This document shows, one piece after another, positions 1-8,035 of a DNA stretch of 64,000 nucleotides (the stretch's first letter is position 1; the number at the start of each line of letters is the position of its first letter). The position numbers were made by a program, and so were the translations under genes. Under the pieces are notes generated by a model. The model ran no database searches, was not told the DNA's origin, and saw nothing but the letters and a program-made list of their open reading frames with translations. This DNA is from Arthrobacter sp. Soil782 (GTDB lineage Bacteria > Actinomycetota > Actinomycetes > Actinomycetales > Micrococcaceae): contig NZ_LMSO01000001.1 in NCBI RefSeq assembly GCF_001428435.1, forward strand, positions 583,486-647,485. Direction: 5' to 3'.

Positions 1-2
1 CG

Positions 3-1424
3 TTCCAGCCGTCCCCGCAGGTTGACCAGGGCTACGACGTCAGCGACTACTGCGGCGTCGATCCGCTGTTCGGCACCATGGGGCAGTTCGACCAACTGCT
101 GGACGCCGCCCACACGCTCGGGCTCCGCATCTTTCTCGACGTGGTGCCCAACCACTGCTCCTCCGAGCATCCCCTGTTCCAGGCCGCGGTCGCCGCCGGC
201 CCCGGTTCCCCGGAGCGGGCGATGTTCCACTTCGGCAACGGGCCCGACGGCGACACCCCGCCGAACAACTGGCAGAGCGTCTTCGGCGGCAGCGCCTGGC
301 ACCGCGTGAACCCCGGCTCCGACACCGACACCGAGTGGTACCTGCACCTCTTCTCCCCACAGCAACCGGACTGGAACTGGCGCAACCCCGCAGTGGGCGA
401 CTACTTCGAGGACGTACTCCGGTTCTGGTTCGACATGGGCGTGGACGGGCTCCGCATCGATGTCGCACACGCTCTCTTCAAGGCCGACGGGCTCCCCGAC
501 GCCGCCAACGCCAACTCCGTGGTCGACGGCCTGCGCTCCAACCCCCAGGTGTCCGACCAGGAGGAGGTCCACGAGGTGTACCGGCGATGGCGTCGCGTCG
601 CCGACTCCTACTCCCCCGGACGCGTGCTCGTCGGCGAGGTCAACCTCGATCCCCGCCGCGCCGCCCGCTACACTCGCCACGACGAGATGCACCAGGCGTT
701 CGCCTTCGCCTTCGTGAAACTCGGCTGGGACGCCGACGCGTGGGCAGCGGTCGGCACCGAACTGGAAGCCGCCCGCCGGGAACACGGGGCGCCACCGAGC
801 TGGGCACTCGAAAACCACGACATCGTCCGCTCCGCCACACGCTTCGGCAGAGGCGACCGCGGTTTCCTCCGCGCACGAGCCGGCCTGCTGGCCATCCTCG
901 GCCTCCCCGGCGGCGCGTTCATCTACCAGGGTCAGGAACTCAACCTGCCCGAGGTCGACGTGCCGCTCGACGCCCGGGTGGACCCGATGTGGGCGCGCGG
1001 TGGAGTGTCCCGCGACGGCGCCCGCGTCCCGCTGCCCTGGACCGTCACACCGGCCAACACCTTCGGTTTCTCGTCCGACGGAGCGGCCGAACCATGGCTG
1101 CCGACCCCGGCGGACTGGGGCACGCGGTCCGTGGAAGCGAACCTGCAGGACGAGAACTCCACCCTGCACCTGACCATCGAGGCCCTCAAACTGCGGAAGC
1201 AGTTGACCGAGAAGGAAATACTTTCACCCGGCGACGGCGGCACCTGGCGGGTCGACGACGGCGGTCTGCTCACCTGCCAGCGAGGCGAACAGTTCCTCGT
1301 CGCCGTCGCCATGGGTGATGAGCCCGCACGGCTGCCCGATGGACAGGTAGTACTGACGTCCTCACCGCTTACCGCCGAGGGGTTACTCCCACCCGACGCT
1401 GCGGCCTGGGTTCTCCTACGCTGA
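3..1424 (+). CDS. GH13 alpha-glucosidase/alpha-amylase family hydrolase (5' truncated by window edge)
   Basis: The reading frame is open from base 3, so the N-terminus lies outside the window and 473 residues are visible. The four GH13 regions are present in order: DVVPNH (region I), GLRIDVAHAL with the nucleophile Asp (region II), VGEVNL with the acid/base Glu (region III) and ENHDIVR (region IV). The stretch before the first internal Met (base 78), ending in VDPLFGTM, matches the usual GH13 barrel entry, which argues against a start at 78. The family hydrolyses alpha-glucosidic bonds in oligosaccharides in the cytoplasm. The C-terminus is an ordinary GH13 beta domain. The exact subfamily (oligo-1,6-glucosidase or maltase type) cannot be fixed here. 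Confidence 0.9.
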   Translation, partial: FQPSPQVDQGYDVSDYCGVDPLFGTMGQFDQLLDAAHTLGLRIFLDVVPNHCSSEHPLFQAAVAAGPGSPERAMFHFGNGPDGDTPPNNWQSVFGGSAWHRVNPGSDTDTEWYLHLFSPQQPDWNWRNPAVGDYFEDVLRFWFDMGVDGLRIDVAHALFKADGLPDAANANSVVDGLRSNPQVSDQEEVHEVYRRWRRVADSYSPGRVLVGEVNLDPRRAARYTRHDEMHQAFAFAFVKLGWDADAWAAVGTELEAARREHGAPPSWALENHDIVRSATRFGRGDRGFLRARAGLLAILGLPGGAFIYQGQELNLPEVDVPLDARVDPMWARGGVSRDGARVPLPWTVTPANTFGFSSDGAAEPWLPTPADWGTRSVEANLQDENSTLHLTIEALKLRKQLTEKEILSPGDGGTWRVDDGGLLTCQRGEQFLVAVAMGDEPARLPDGQVVLTSSPLTAEGLLPPDAAAWVLLR

Positions 1425-1548
1425 AAGGCAGTCGACCACAGCGAAGCACTTCGAGGTGCGGTGAGAACCTATTTGGGTCCGTCAGCGAACTGAGACCGAT
1501 AGCTGCCGACCTTCTTGAGGAATCGCCGTCGTCGGTAGGCTGACCAAG

Positions 1549-2277
1549 GTGAGCGAGATCCGCATCGGCACCTCCGGGTGGAGTTACGACCACTGGGACG
1601 GCGTCTGCTATCCGCACGGCACACCGCCGGCGAAGCGGCGGGACCACTATGTGGCCCGGTTCGACACGGTGGAACTGAACGCCAGCTTCTACCGCTGGCC
1701 GCGCGACACCACGTTCGCCGGGTGGCGCCGTCGTCTTCCGCACGGGTTTGCACTGTCCGTCAAAGCGCCGCGCGGACTGACGCACGGAAAGAAGCTGTAC
1801 GCGCCGGAGGTGTGGATCGAGCGGATCGCCCGCTGCTGGCACGAGCTCGGCGACCGCCGCGCCGTCCTGCTGGTCCAGCTCCCGCCATGCATGGAGCGCG
1901 ACGACGCCCGCCTCGACTACTTCCTCTCCTGCCTGCCGTGGTGGATCCGCGTCGCCGTCGAATTCCGGCACCCCAGCTGGGACGACGACGCCGTCTACGC
2001 GCTGCTCGAGCGGCACGGCGCCGCATACTGCGTGATGAGCGGAGCGGGACTCCCCTGCGTCCTGAGGGCGACAGCCCCGTTCGTGTATGCGCGGCTGCAC
2101 GGGCCGGACCACAACTATCTGTATGGAGGCTCATACTCCGACGACGACCTGCGCTGGTGGGCGGACCGCATCCGTGAATGGCACGGCGCCGGCCGGGACG
2201 TCTACGTGTATTTCAATAACGACGGCGGCGGGAACGCCGTGCGGAATGCGGAGACGCTGCGCGGGCTGGTGAGATAA
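1549..2277 (+). CDS. DUF72 domain-containing protein (YecE family)
   Basis: 242 residues, the usual length for the family. The N-terminal IGTSGWSYDHWDG is the DUF72 signature, followed by a YP..HGTPPAKRRDHYVARFDTVELNASFYRWP block and a C-terminal YVYFNNDGGGNAVRNA segment, both typical. DUF72 proteins are TIM-barrel-like with no settled biochemical role. The start is GTG with no convincing Shine-Dalgarno sequence, but TAGGCT lies 7 nt upstream, which fits a leaderless transcript. It follows the GH13 gene by 124 bp and no functional link is evident. Confidence 0.9.
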   Translation: MSEIRIGTSGWSYDHWDGVCYPHGTPPAKRRDHYVARFDTVELNASFYRWPRDTTFAGWRRRLPHGFALSVKAPRGLTHGKKLYAPEVWIERIARCWHELGDRRAVLLVQLPPCMERDDARLDYFLSCLPWWIRVAVEFRHPSWDDDAVYALLERHGAAYCVMSGAGLPCVLRATAPFVYARLHGPDHNYLYGGSYSDDDLRWWADRIREWHGAGRDVYVYFNNDGGGNAVRNAETLRGLVR

Positions 2278-2328
2278 AACGCCCGTATCAACCTTGTCCC
2301 GAATACCCGCGCAGAGGACAGTGATTCC

Positions 2329-2736
2329 ATGAGCACACGCCGCCTGGCCCTGATTCTCTTCGGTGGAGTGCTCGGCGTCTTCCTCCTGGTGCTCCTGCTC
2401 ATGTTCTCCATGGGCGACCCGCCACCCGACCCCAGCACCGCTCCCCTCGAGGTTGTGGCGAACAGCCCCGACGACGGTCGGTGTCTCCTCAACCGGGAGG
2501 AGGTTGCCGCCGGGATGCACGAGATGTCAGTGATCACCGAGGGCTCGGACGCCACAGTGGCGCTGCGCGACGAGACCGGGCAGACGGTCTTCCAGTCCGA
2601 GGACCCTCAGGTTCCTCCAGCCGACGAGGAACCGGAAGCCGCCGCCGTCGAGCTCCTGGAAGGCCAATACACGGTGGTCTGCCAGTATCCGGACGGCTCC
2701 ACGGGTGAGACGCCGCTGACCGTAACGGCGGACTGA
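2329..2736 (+). CDS. Hypothetical membrane-anchored extracytoplasmic protein
   Basis: 135 residues. One strongly hydrophobic segment near residues 6-27 (LILFGGVLGVFLLVLLLMF) looks like an uncleaved signal anchor. The remaining ~105 residues are acidic and should lie outside the membrane, with two cysteines (in GRCLLN and VVCQYPDG) that could form a disulfide. I do not recognise the family. The ATG is preceded by AGAGGACAG, a weak ribosome site. Downstream, short GC-rich inverted repeats follow before the convergent vapC gene. Confidence 0.65.
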   Translation: MSTRRLALILFGGVLGVFLLVLLLMFSMGDPPPDPSTAPLEVVANSPDDGRCLLNREEVAAGMHEMSVITEGSDATVALRDETGQTVFQSEDPQVPPADEEPEAAAVELLEGQYTVVCQYPDGSTGETPLTVTAD

Positions 2737-2811
2737 GCCCGGAGGCTCCCGCTATCCGCGGGATACGTGCGCACGATCGTTTGAACGCCGCTTCCGAAAC
2801 CGGGAAGTCGG

Positions 2812-3219
2812 CTACGACGCGACCCAATCCTCCAGTTGGAGGCCGGGGACCCGCTCGAATTCCCGCAGGTTATTGGTGACCACCACCAGCCCTCGTGACC
2901 GGGCGTGGCCGGCGATCATGGCGTCATAGGGACCGATCCGCGTTCCAGCACGTTTCAGTTCGGCGCGGATCTGCGCAGTGTGGTGGGCAGCAGAAGCATC
3001 GAAGTCTAGAAGCACCAGTCGGGCGGCCAGGCCTTCGACCACCCGAAGGTTCGCCTCGACGTTCGCTGATGCCTCCGCACCATAAACCAGCTCGGAGAGC
3101 ACTACCGTTGACAGCGCCATCCGTCCGGCATGTTCGTTGAACGCCAGCCGGAGGTTTTCGGGCTTGTACCGGACGGCGTGAATCAGCGTGTTGGTATCAA
3201 GCAGGTATTTAAGAGTCAC
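2812..3219 (-). CDS. vapC: VapC-type PIN-domain toxin, copy 1
   Basis: 135 residues with PIN-domain layout. The acidic/metal positions are visible as D8 (LLDTN), E43 (LSELVYG), D99 (GPYDAMIAGHA) and N117 (VTNNLREF). VapC proteins are Mg2+-dependent endoribonucleases, usually cutting tRNA or rRNA, held inactive by VapB. The start overlaps the vapB stop by 4 nt, the normal translational coupling of vapBC. By eye about three quarters of residues are identical to the second VapC at 59124-59552, so the two are paralogues. Confidence 0.93.
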   Translation of the reverse strand: MTLKYLLDTNTLIHAVRYKPENLRLAFNEHAGRMALSTVVLSELVYGAEASANVEANLRVVEGLAARLVLLDFDASAAHHTAQIRAELKRAGTRIGPYDAMIAGHARSRGLVVVTNNLREFERVPGLQLEDWVAS

Positions 3220-3443
3220 AGGACCGGACGCCGCTGCTCTTCGGGCTGCTCACGGTCAGCGAAGGTCTCGTCCACCGGTGGGCCGGCAAACCAGGTGTCC
3301 CACACCAGATCGACCGGGGAGACGATACGCACGTCCCCGTCTGCGATGACCTCCACTTCACGCACACCCTCCGGCCATTCCAAAGCCTTGGGTATGCGTA
3401 CAGCCTGCGACTGGTTATTCCTGAAAAGCCGTGTAGTTGCCAT
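3216..3443 (-). CDS. vapB: VapB-type antitoxin, copy 1
   Basis: 75 residues from the ATG at 3443, which has GGAGG just upstream; a longer open frame reaches 3512 but lacks a site. The N-terminal half (LFRNNQSQAVRIPKALEWP) is an AbrB/MazE-type swapped-hairpin DNA-binding domain of the VapB class. The acidic C-terminal tail (VDLVWDTWF onward) is the part expected to occupy the VapC active site. It neutralises the toxin encoded immediately downstream and should autorepress the pair. Very similar to VapB at 59549-59779. Confidence 0.9.
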   Translation of the reverse strand: MATTRLFRNNQSQAVRIPKALEWPEGVREVEVIADGDVRIVSPVDLVWDTWFAGPPVDETFADREQPEEQRRPVL

Positions 3444-3468
3444 GGCGCCTCCAATGTCTATCCAACGA

Positions 3469-3476
3469 GTATATAC
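3469..3476. promoter_or_regulatory. Candidate VapB operator core, copy 1
   Basis: GTATATAC is an 8-bp perfect palindrome 25 bp upstream of vapB copy 1. The same core sits at the centre of the 20-bp palindrome upstream of vapB copy 2 (59786-59805). It is AT-rich within GC-rich surroundings. Autorepression by VapB/VapBC at such sites is known for the family; binding here is inferred. Confidence 0.45.
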
Positions 3477-3620
3477 AGCTGACAGAACCAGGACACGGCG
3501 GCGTAGCCGCATCGCTGGTGGCCACCTTCCGACGGCGCCAGATAACCACGCATGGACGGGTCAAACCCGTCCGGCGAGGTTTAAAATGTGAGGGTCCACC
3601 AGTATGAGAGAGGTCGAACC

Positions 3621-4004
3621 ATGCTTAGTTCCAGCAAGGTGACGACGATCCTGCCTGTGAAAGACATGGACCGCGCACGCAGTTTTTACGAGAAAACCCT
3701 CGGCCTGACCCCGGCGGGACGCATGGAGGAGGGAACATATCTCTTCAGCGACGACGGCCATCACGGAATACAGCTCATGCTGAAACCGGAAGGCAGCCCG
3801 TCCGGCAATACGGAACTCAGTTTTGAGGTGGAGGACATCGCGGCGGAATTGAGGGCGCTGGAGTCCAACGGGGTGAAATTCGAGGACTACGATCTCCCCG
3901 GCCTGAAAACCGTCAATCACGTCGCCGAGAGCGACGGGCAGAAAGCGGCCTGGTTCACAGACACCGAGGGAAACATCCTATGCCTTCATCAGATCGTGGG
4001 CTAA
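3621..4004 (+). CDS. VOC (glyoxalase/bleomycin-resistance) family protein
   Basis: 127 residues from the ATG at 3621, which follows GAGAGGTCGAACC; an upstream in-frame ATG at 3588 lacks a good site. The repeated beta-alpha-beta-beta-beta halves are visible (VTTILPVKDMDRARSFYEKTLGL and TELSFEVEDIAAELRALESNG), ending in the usual DTEGNILCLHQ. VOC proteins are metal-dependent lyases, dioxygenases or drug-binding proteins; the substrate cannot be deduced. It stands alone between divergent vapBC and a DUF2306 gene. Confidence 0.88.
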   Translation: MLSSSKVTTILPVKDMDRARSFYEKTLGLTPAGRMEEGTYLFSDDGHHGIQLMLKPEGSPSGNTELSFEVEDIAAELRALESNGVKFEDYDLPGLKTVNHVAESDGQKAAWFTDTEGNILCLHQIVG

Positions 4005-4109
4005 ACCACATCTGACGGGGGCGGGGTAAGAGCACCGCCGTTGCTCCTCTCCGGGCTGACCACTCCTTCGGCTCTTGACGCCCCGCCCAGGTGATGCCAA
4101 ACTCCGCTC

Positions 4110-4796
4110 GTGACGAAGGAAACACTGACCGCGAGGCCGCGGCTCGTGCGTCGAACCGCGGTTGCGATCGGCGTCCTGATCACCATCGTGATGGCGTCCA
4201 CAGCGGTTCGGTTTGCCGTCGATGGGCCGAACATCCTCGCGGGCACCACCCCCCGCGACGACGTGTTCGCCCAGCGGTACATAGCTCATCCGTGGCTGGC
4301 CTACCTCCATATTGCGCCGGGTGTCGTGTACCTCCTCGGGGCACCGCTGCAGCTGTCGCGGCGTTTCCGAACCCGGCACTATGACGTACACCGCCGGCTT
4401 GGCCGTGTACTGCTTGTCTGTGCGCTGGTATCCGGACTGTTTGCACTCCTGTTCGGCGTGCCCTACGCCTGGGGAGGAGCATCGGAGGCCATCGCGACGG
4501 TGGTATTCGGCTGCTGGTTTCTTGCTTGCCTTGTTCTCGCGTTCAGGGCAATCCGGCGCGATGACGTACGCCAACACCGGCGCTGGATGATCCGGGCATT
4601 CGCCGTCGCCGTAGGCATCGGCACTATCAGGATCTGGGCGGCCATCTTCGAGAGCGTGGAGCAGGCCGTCTCCGGCGGAACGACGTCGGAGGCGCTCGAC
4701 CCGACAATGTTCGGTATTGCCTTCTGGCTTGCGTTCACGATGCACGTTGCCGTCGGGGAATGGTGGCTGCGCCGCACCCCCGCCCTGACCGGATAA
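4110..4796 (+). CDS. DUF2306-like integral membrane protein
   Basis: 228 residues with about six hydrophobic segments (first VAIGVLITIVMAS near residue 18). Histidines fall in membrane-edge contexts (YLHIAPGVVYLLGAPLQLS, YDVHRRLGRVLL, VRQHRRWMIRAF), the pattern of the DUF2306 family, whose relatives are suspected haem-binding membrane proteins. The start is GTG without a clear Shine-Dalgarno; CAAACT lies 6 nt upstream, so translation may be leaderless. Function unknown. Confidence 0.8.
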   Translation: MTKETLTARPRLVRRTAVAIGVLITIVMASTAVRFAVDGPNILAGTTPRDDVFAQRYIAHPWLAYLHIAPGVVYLLGAPLQLSRRFRTRHYDVHRRLGRVLLVCALVSGLFALLFGVPYAWGGASEAIATVVFGCWFLACLVLAFRAIRRDDVRQHRRWMIRAFAVAVGIGTIRIWAAIFESVEQAVSGGTTSEALDPTMFGIAFWLAFTMHVAVGEWWLRRTPALTG

Positions 4797-4931
4797 CGAC
4801 GCCGGACTGCCGCCGCCAGAAGCACCCATCGCAGTAGCGCCGTCCTACCCAATCGAGACACCTCTCACGACGAACGGCCTGGCGAACCGGGCCGCGACCC
4901 GCCCAGCTGTGACCCACCTCTCGCATTTCGG

Positions 4932-4960
4932 TTGACATGTGACCTGAGGCACGTCATGCT
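4932..4960 (+). promoter_or_regulatory. Candidate promoter of the TTT catabolic cluster
   Basis: A perfect -35 hexamer TTGACA (4932-4937) is followed after 17 bp by CATGCT (4955-4960), a weak -10. The predicted start is near 4967, inside the tandem operator-like repeat at 4963-4999. This gives a leader of about 75 nt before the first gene at 5042. The 245-bp gap between the DUF2306 gene and 5042 holds nothing else I can interpret. Confidence 0.5.
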
Positions 4961-4962
4961 TA

Positions 4963-4999
4963 TTACCAGCAAGTGGAAGTGATTACCACAGAATGGTAA
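4963..4999. promoter_or_regulatory. Tandem operator-like inverted repeats before the TTT cluster
   Basis: Two copies of the same architecture lie exactly 20 bp apart: TTACCA-GCAAG-TGGAAG (4963-4979, imperfect) and TTACCA-CAGAA-TGGTAA (4983-4999, perfect arms). Both have 5-bp spacers, so two dimers would bind the same helical face. The position just downstream of the promoter suits a repressor. The IclR gene at 9771 is the obvious candidate ligand-responsive regulator; the pairing is inferred. Confidence 0.55.
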
Positions 5000-5041
5000 A
5001 CACAACACCTCCACCCCTGCGAAGAAGCAGAAAGGAAACGC

Positions 5042-5878
5042 ATGCACTGCGCAATCATCGGACTGGGCGAGGCAGGCTCTCGCTACGCGACAGCGCTGGT
5101 GGGGGCCGGACACACCGTGACCGCCTTCGATCCCCGGGACGTCCCGGCACCGCAAGGTGTCCTCCTGGCAGCATCGGAAGCTGAAGCCGTCTCCAACGCG
5201 GACATCGTCCTGGTACTCACCTCCGCCGCCGTGGCACGCAAGATCGCCGAAACGTGCGCCCCACACCTCAAGGCCGGCGCCATCTACGCTGACCTGACGT
5301 CGTCGGCCCCCGTAGAGATGGAGTCCCTGGCCGCCGAAGTGGAACAGACCGGCGCGCGCTTTGCCGACGTCGCCATCCTCGGTCCCGTCACCGTCGCGGG
5401 CGCCGCTACTCCGCTGATGATCAGCGGATCCGGTGCCCGGACCGCCGCCGATATCCTCGGCGGACTCGGCGCACCGGTGGACACGCTCGATGCCCCGGCC
5501 GGCGCCGCCATGGCCCACAAGCTGCTCCGCAGCGTCTTCATGAAGGGCCTCGCCTCACTCATTGTCGAGGCGGTCTCCGCCGGCGAGGCCGCCGGTGCCA
5601 GAGAATGGATCCGCAATGAAATCGCGAAGCAGCTCGCCGGAGATGGACAGGCCGTCATCGACCGGTTCCTCACCGGTACCCGGCTGCACGCCGAACGGCG
5701 AGGGTTCGAAATGGAATCAGTTCGCGACTATCTTTCATCGATGGGCGTGGCTGCTGAAATGACTTCGGGAACCGTCGCTTCCCTGAAGCGCCTGGCACAG
5801 GAAACTGCGTCCGGCACCCCTACCCCCAGGAGTTCGGACAATGAGTCCAATCTGGCCGCGAGCAGCGCGAAAGTCTGA
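5042..5878 (+). CDS. NAD(P)-dependent 6-phosphogluconate/3-hydroxyisobutyrate dehydrogenase-like protein
   Basis: 278 residues. The N-terminal Rossmann motif IIGLGEAGSRYATAL and the following GHTVTAFDP are those of the beta-hydroxyacid dehydrogenase group. The middle SSAPVEMESLAAEVEQTGARFADVAILGPV matches the substrate loop, and the C-terminal half is helical as in the DUF1932-type members. RBS AGAAAGGAAAC precedes the ATG. It is the first gene of the TctBAC/RraA/Ldh2 cluster and overlaps tctB, so it probably oxidises or reduces a hydroxyacid in the same pathway. Confidence 0.85.
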   Translation: MHCAIIGLGEAGSRYATALVGAGHTVTAFDPRDVPAPQGVLLAASEAEAVSNADIVLVLTSAAVARKIAETCAPHLKAGAIYADLTSSAPVEMESLAAEVEQTGARFADVAILGPVTVAGAATPLMISGSGARTAADILGGLGAPVDTLDAPAGAAMAHKLLRSVFMKGLASLIVEAVSAGEAAGAREWIRNEIAKQLAGDGQAVIDRFLTGTRLHAERRGFEMESVRDYLSSMGVAAEMTSGTVASLKRLAQETASGTPTPRSSDNESNLAASSAKV

Positions 5879-6464
5879 TGACGTGGTAATCATGTCAAAG
5901 ACGACGACGCCGGCCGCCCGCCCCGCCGAATCCATGGAACCTCCCGCAGGCCCTCCGAAGATCCTCCTTGTCGCGACTCCCCTTGCGCTGGCCGCACTTT
6001 CCGCCGCCGTCGTCTTTACGAGCTTCGGCCTGGGTTACTGGACCACCCTCGGCCCCGGTCCTGGGTTCTTCCCCTTCTGGATCGGCCTCCTGATGGGGAT
6101 TTCCTCCCTCGTCTGGCTTCTCCAGGCCCTGCGCGGCAACCCCAACGTGCTCCCGCAGCCGGAGGAACCGGTCACACTGGACACTGACACCGTCAGCACC
6201 GCGCCGACCGCGAAGAAGCGGCCCATCTGGACGGTGCTGCTGAGCCTGGTGATCCTGGCCGGCCTGCTCGAACTGATCGGGTTCCAGCTCAGCATGTTCG
6301 CGTTTCTGCTCTTCCAGCTCAAGTTCCAGGGCGGCCGTAAGTGGCTCTCGTCCCTGATCATCGCGCTGGTGGGAAGCTTCGGCGTCTTCTACCTCTTCAC
6401 CGAGGTGCTTCAGGTGACCCTGCCGACGTCGTCCATCAACGTCCTCGAAGATCTGGGGCTGTGA
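5841..6464 (+). CDS. tctB: Tripartite tricarboxylate transporter small membrane subunit TctB
   Basis: 207 residues with four hydrophobic segments (ILLVATPLALAALSAAVVF, PGFFPFWIGLLMGISSLVWLL, VLLSLVILAGLLELIGFQLS, SLIIALVGSFGVFYLF), the TctB layout including the GPGFFPFW motif. The start at 5841 has AGGAG 8 nt upstream and overlaps the previous gene by 38 bp; an internal ATG at 5892 is a possible alternative. TctB forms the membrane complex with TctA for Na+- or H+-driven uptake of carboxylates delivered by TctC. Confidence 0.88.
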   Translation: MSPIWPRAARKSDDVVIMSKTTTPAARPAESMEPPAGPPKILLVATPLALAALSAAVVFTSFGLGYWTTLGPGPGFFPFWIGLLMGISSLVWLLQALRGNPNVLPQPEEPVTLDTDTVSTAPTAKKRPIWTVLLSLVILAGLLELIGFQLSMFAFLLFQLKFQGGRKWLSSLIIALVGSFGVFYLFTEVLQVTLPTSSINVLEDLGL

Positions 6465-6471
6465 GGCCGTC

Positions 6472-7977
6472 ATGGATGCTCTGAACAACCTCATGATGGG
6501 CTTCGCTGAAGCCCTCACCTTCCAGAACCTGCTGTTCGCGCTGATCGGCTGCCTCGTCGGCACCATGCTCGGCATCCTTCCGGGCATCGGCGCCACAGCG
6601 GGCATCGCGATCCTCATTCCGCTCACGCTGAACATGGAACCGGTCTCGGCGATCATCATGCTCGCCGCCATCTTCTACGGCACCGCGTACGGCGGAACCA
6701 TCACCTCCGTGCTGCTGAACATCCCCGGCGAGAGCGAGTCGGCGATCACCTGTATTGACGGCTACGCCATGACCAAGAAGGGCAAGGCAGGCGTCGCGCT
6801 CACCATGGCCGGCGTCGGGTCCTTCTTCGGCGGCATCGTCGCCACCATAGGGCTCGCCCTTGGCGCCCAGGCTCTCGCCGGCGTGGGCCTCCTGATCGGT
6901 CCGCCCGAGTTTTTCGCCCTCGTGATCGTCGGCCTCTCGCTGCTCGTGGGGCTGGTGGGCAGGTCCATCGCGGCCGGCCTGATCTCGGCGTCGATCGGCC
7001 TGCTCATCGCCATGGTGGGCATCGATCCGGTCGCCGGTCTCCCCCGGTTTACCTTCGGGTCCGCCCACCTCTTCGACGGACTTAACTTTGTCCCGGTGAT
7101 CATCGGCATTTTCGGCCTCGGGGAGCTGCTGGACAACCTGGTGGCTCCGACCCTCCGGCCCAAGGCACCCCGCCTGCGTGACCTGATTCCCGGCCGCACC
7201 GATCTCCGCCGGGGCGGCGTGGCCATGCTGCGCGGAACCGCCCTCGGCGTGCCGATCGGCCTGGTACCCGGCATTACCAACGCCATCTCGTCCCTGCTGT
7301 CCTACAGCGTGGAAAAGAAGGTGGGCCGCTACCGCCATGAGCTGGGCACCGGGGCCATCGAGGGCGTCGTCGGACCGGAAACGGCCAACAATGCGCACTC
7401 CAGTGCTTCGCTCGTCCCGCTCTTTGCACTCGGCATCCCCGCAACGCCGGCCATCGCCGTCCTGATGGGCGCCTTCCTGCAGAACGGGCTCACTCCGGGG
7501 CCGCTGCTGTTCACCCAGGAACCGCTCCTGGTGTGGACCATCATTGCGAGCTTCTTCATCGGCAACATCATCCTGCTGATCCTGAACGTTCCGCTGGTGG
7601 GCCTGTGGACGCGCGTGCTGGCCATCCCGCACGAGGTGCTGGTGGCGCTGATCTTCGCGTTCCTCATCATCGGCTCCTACTCGGTGAGCAACAGCGTGAT
7701 CGACGTGTTCATCATGATCGTGTTCGGCATTGTCGGGCTGATCTTCCGCCGCCTCAGCATCCCGCTGGCGCCTCTGGTGCTGGCCGTGGTCCTGGGCCCG
7801 TTCCTGGAGTCGGCGCTGCGGCAGTCGCTGCAGCTCTCCCAGGGTAGCTTCGACATCTTCTTCACCCGCCCCATCACCCTGACCCTGCTCACCACTGCCG
7901 CCCTGATCTTCATCGGCTCCATCGCGGCGAGCGGGCTGAAGCGCAAAGCGCTGCTGCCCGCCGACGCCGAAAGCTAA
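6472..7977 (+). CDS. tctA: Tripartite tricarboxylate transporter large permease TctA
   Basis: 501 residues, about twelve membrane segments, normal TctA length. The N-terminal GTMLGILPGIGATAGIAILIPLTL and the repeat-related GVPIGLVPGITNAISSLLSY are the paired glycine/proline-rich family motifs. GPETANNAHSSASLVPLFALGIPATPAIAVLMGA is the conserved central block. It starts 7 nt after tctB with GTGAGG in the ribosome site. It forms the translocation channel of the TTT transporter. Confidence 0.94.
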   Translation: MDALNNLMMGFAEALTFQNLLFALIGCLVGTMLGILPGIGATAGIAILIPLTLNMEPVSAIIMLAAIFYGTAYGGTITSVLLNIPGESESAITCIDGYAMTKKGKAGVALTMAGVGSFFGGIVATIGLALGAQALAGVGLLIGPPEFFALVIVGLSLLVGLVGRSIAAGLISASIGLLIAMVGIDPVAGLPRFTFGSAHLFDGLNFVPVIIGIFGLGELLDNLVAPTLRPKAPRLRDLIPGRTDLRRGGVAMLRGTALGVPIGLVPGITNAISSLLSYSVEKKVGRYRHELGTGAIEGVVGPETANNAHSSASLVPLFALGIPATPAIAVLMGAFLQNGLTPGPLLFTQEPLLVWTIIASFFIGNIILLILNVPLVGLWTRVLAIPHEVLVALIFAFLIIGSYSVSNSVIDVFIMIVFGIVGLIFRRLSIPLAPLVLAVVLGPFLESALRQSLQLSQGSFDIFFTRPITLTLLTTAALIFIGSIAASGLKRKALLPADAES

Positions 7978-8035
7978 AACCATGTCCCCTTCCATCCGTC
8001 CAATCCGTACCACCACATCCACTAGGAGTTCGACA

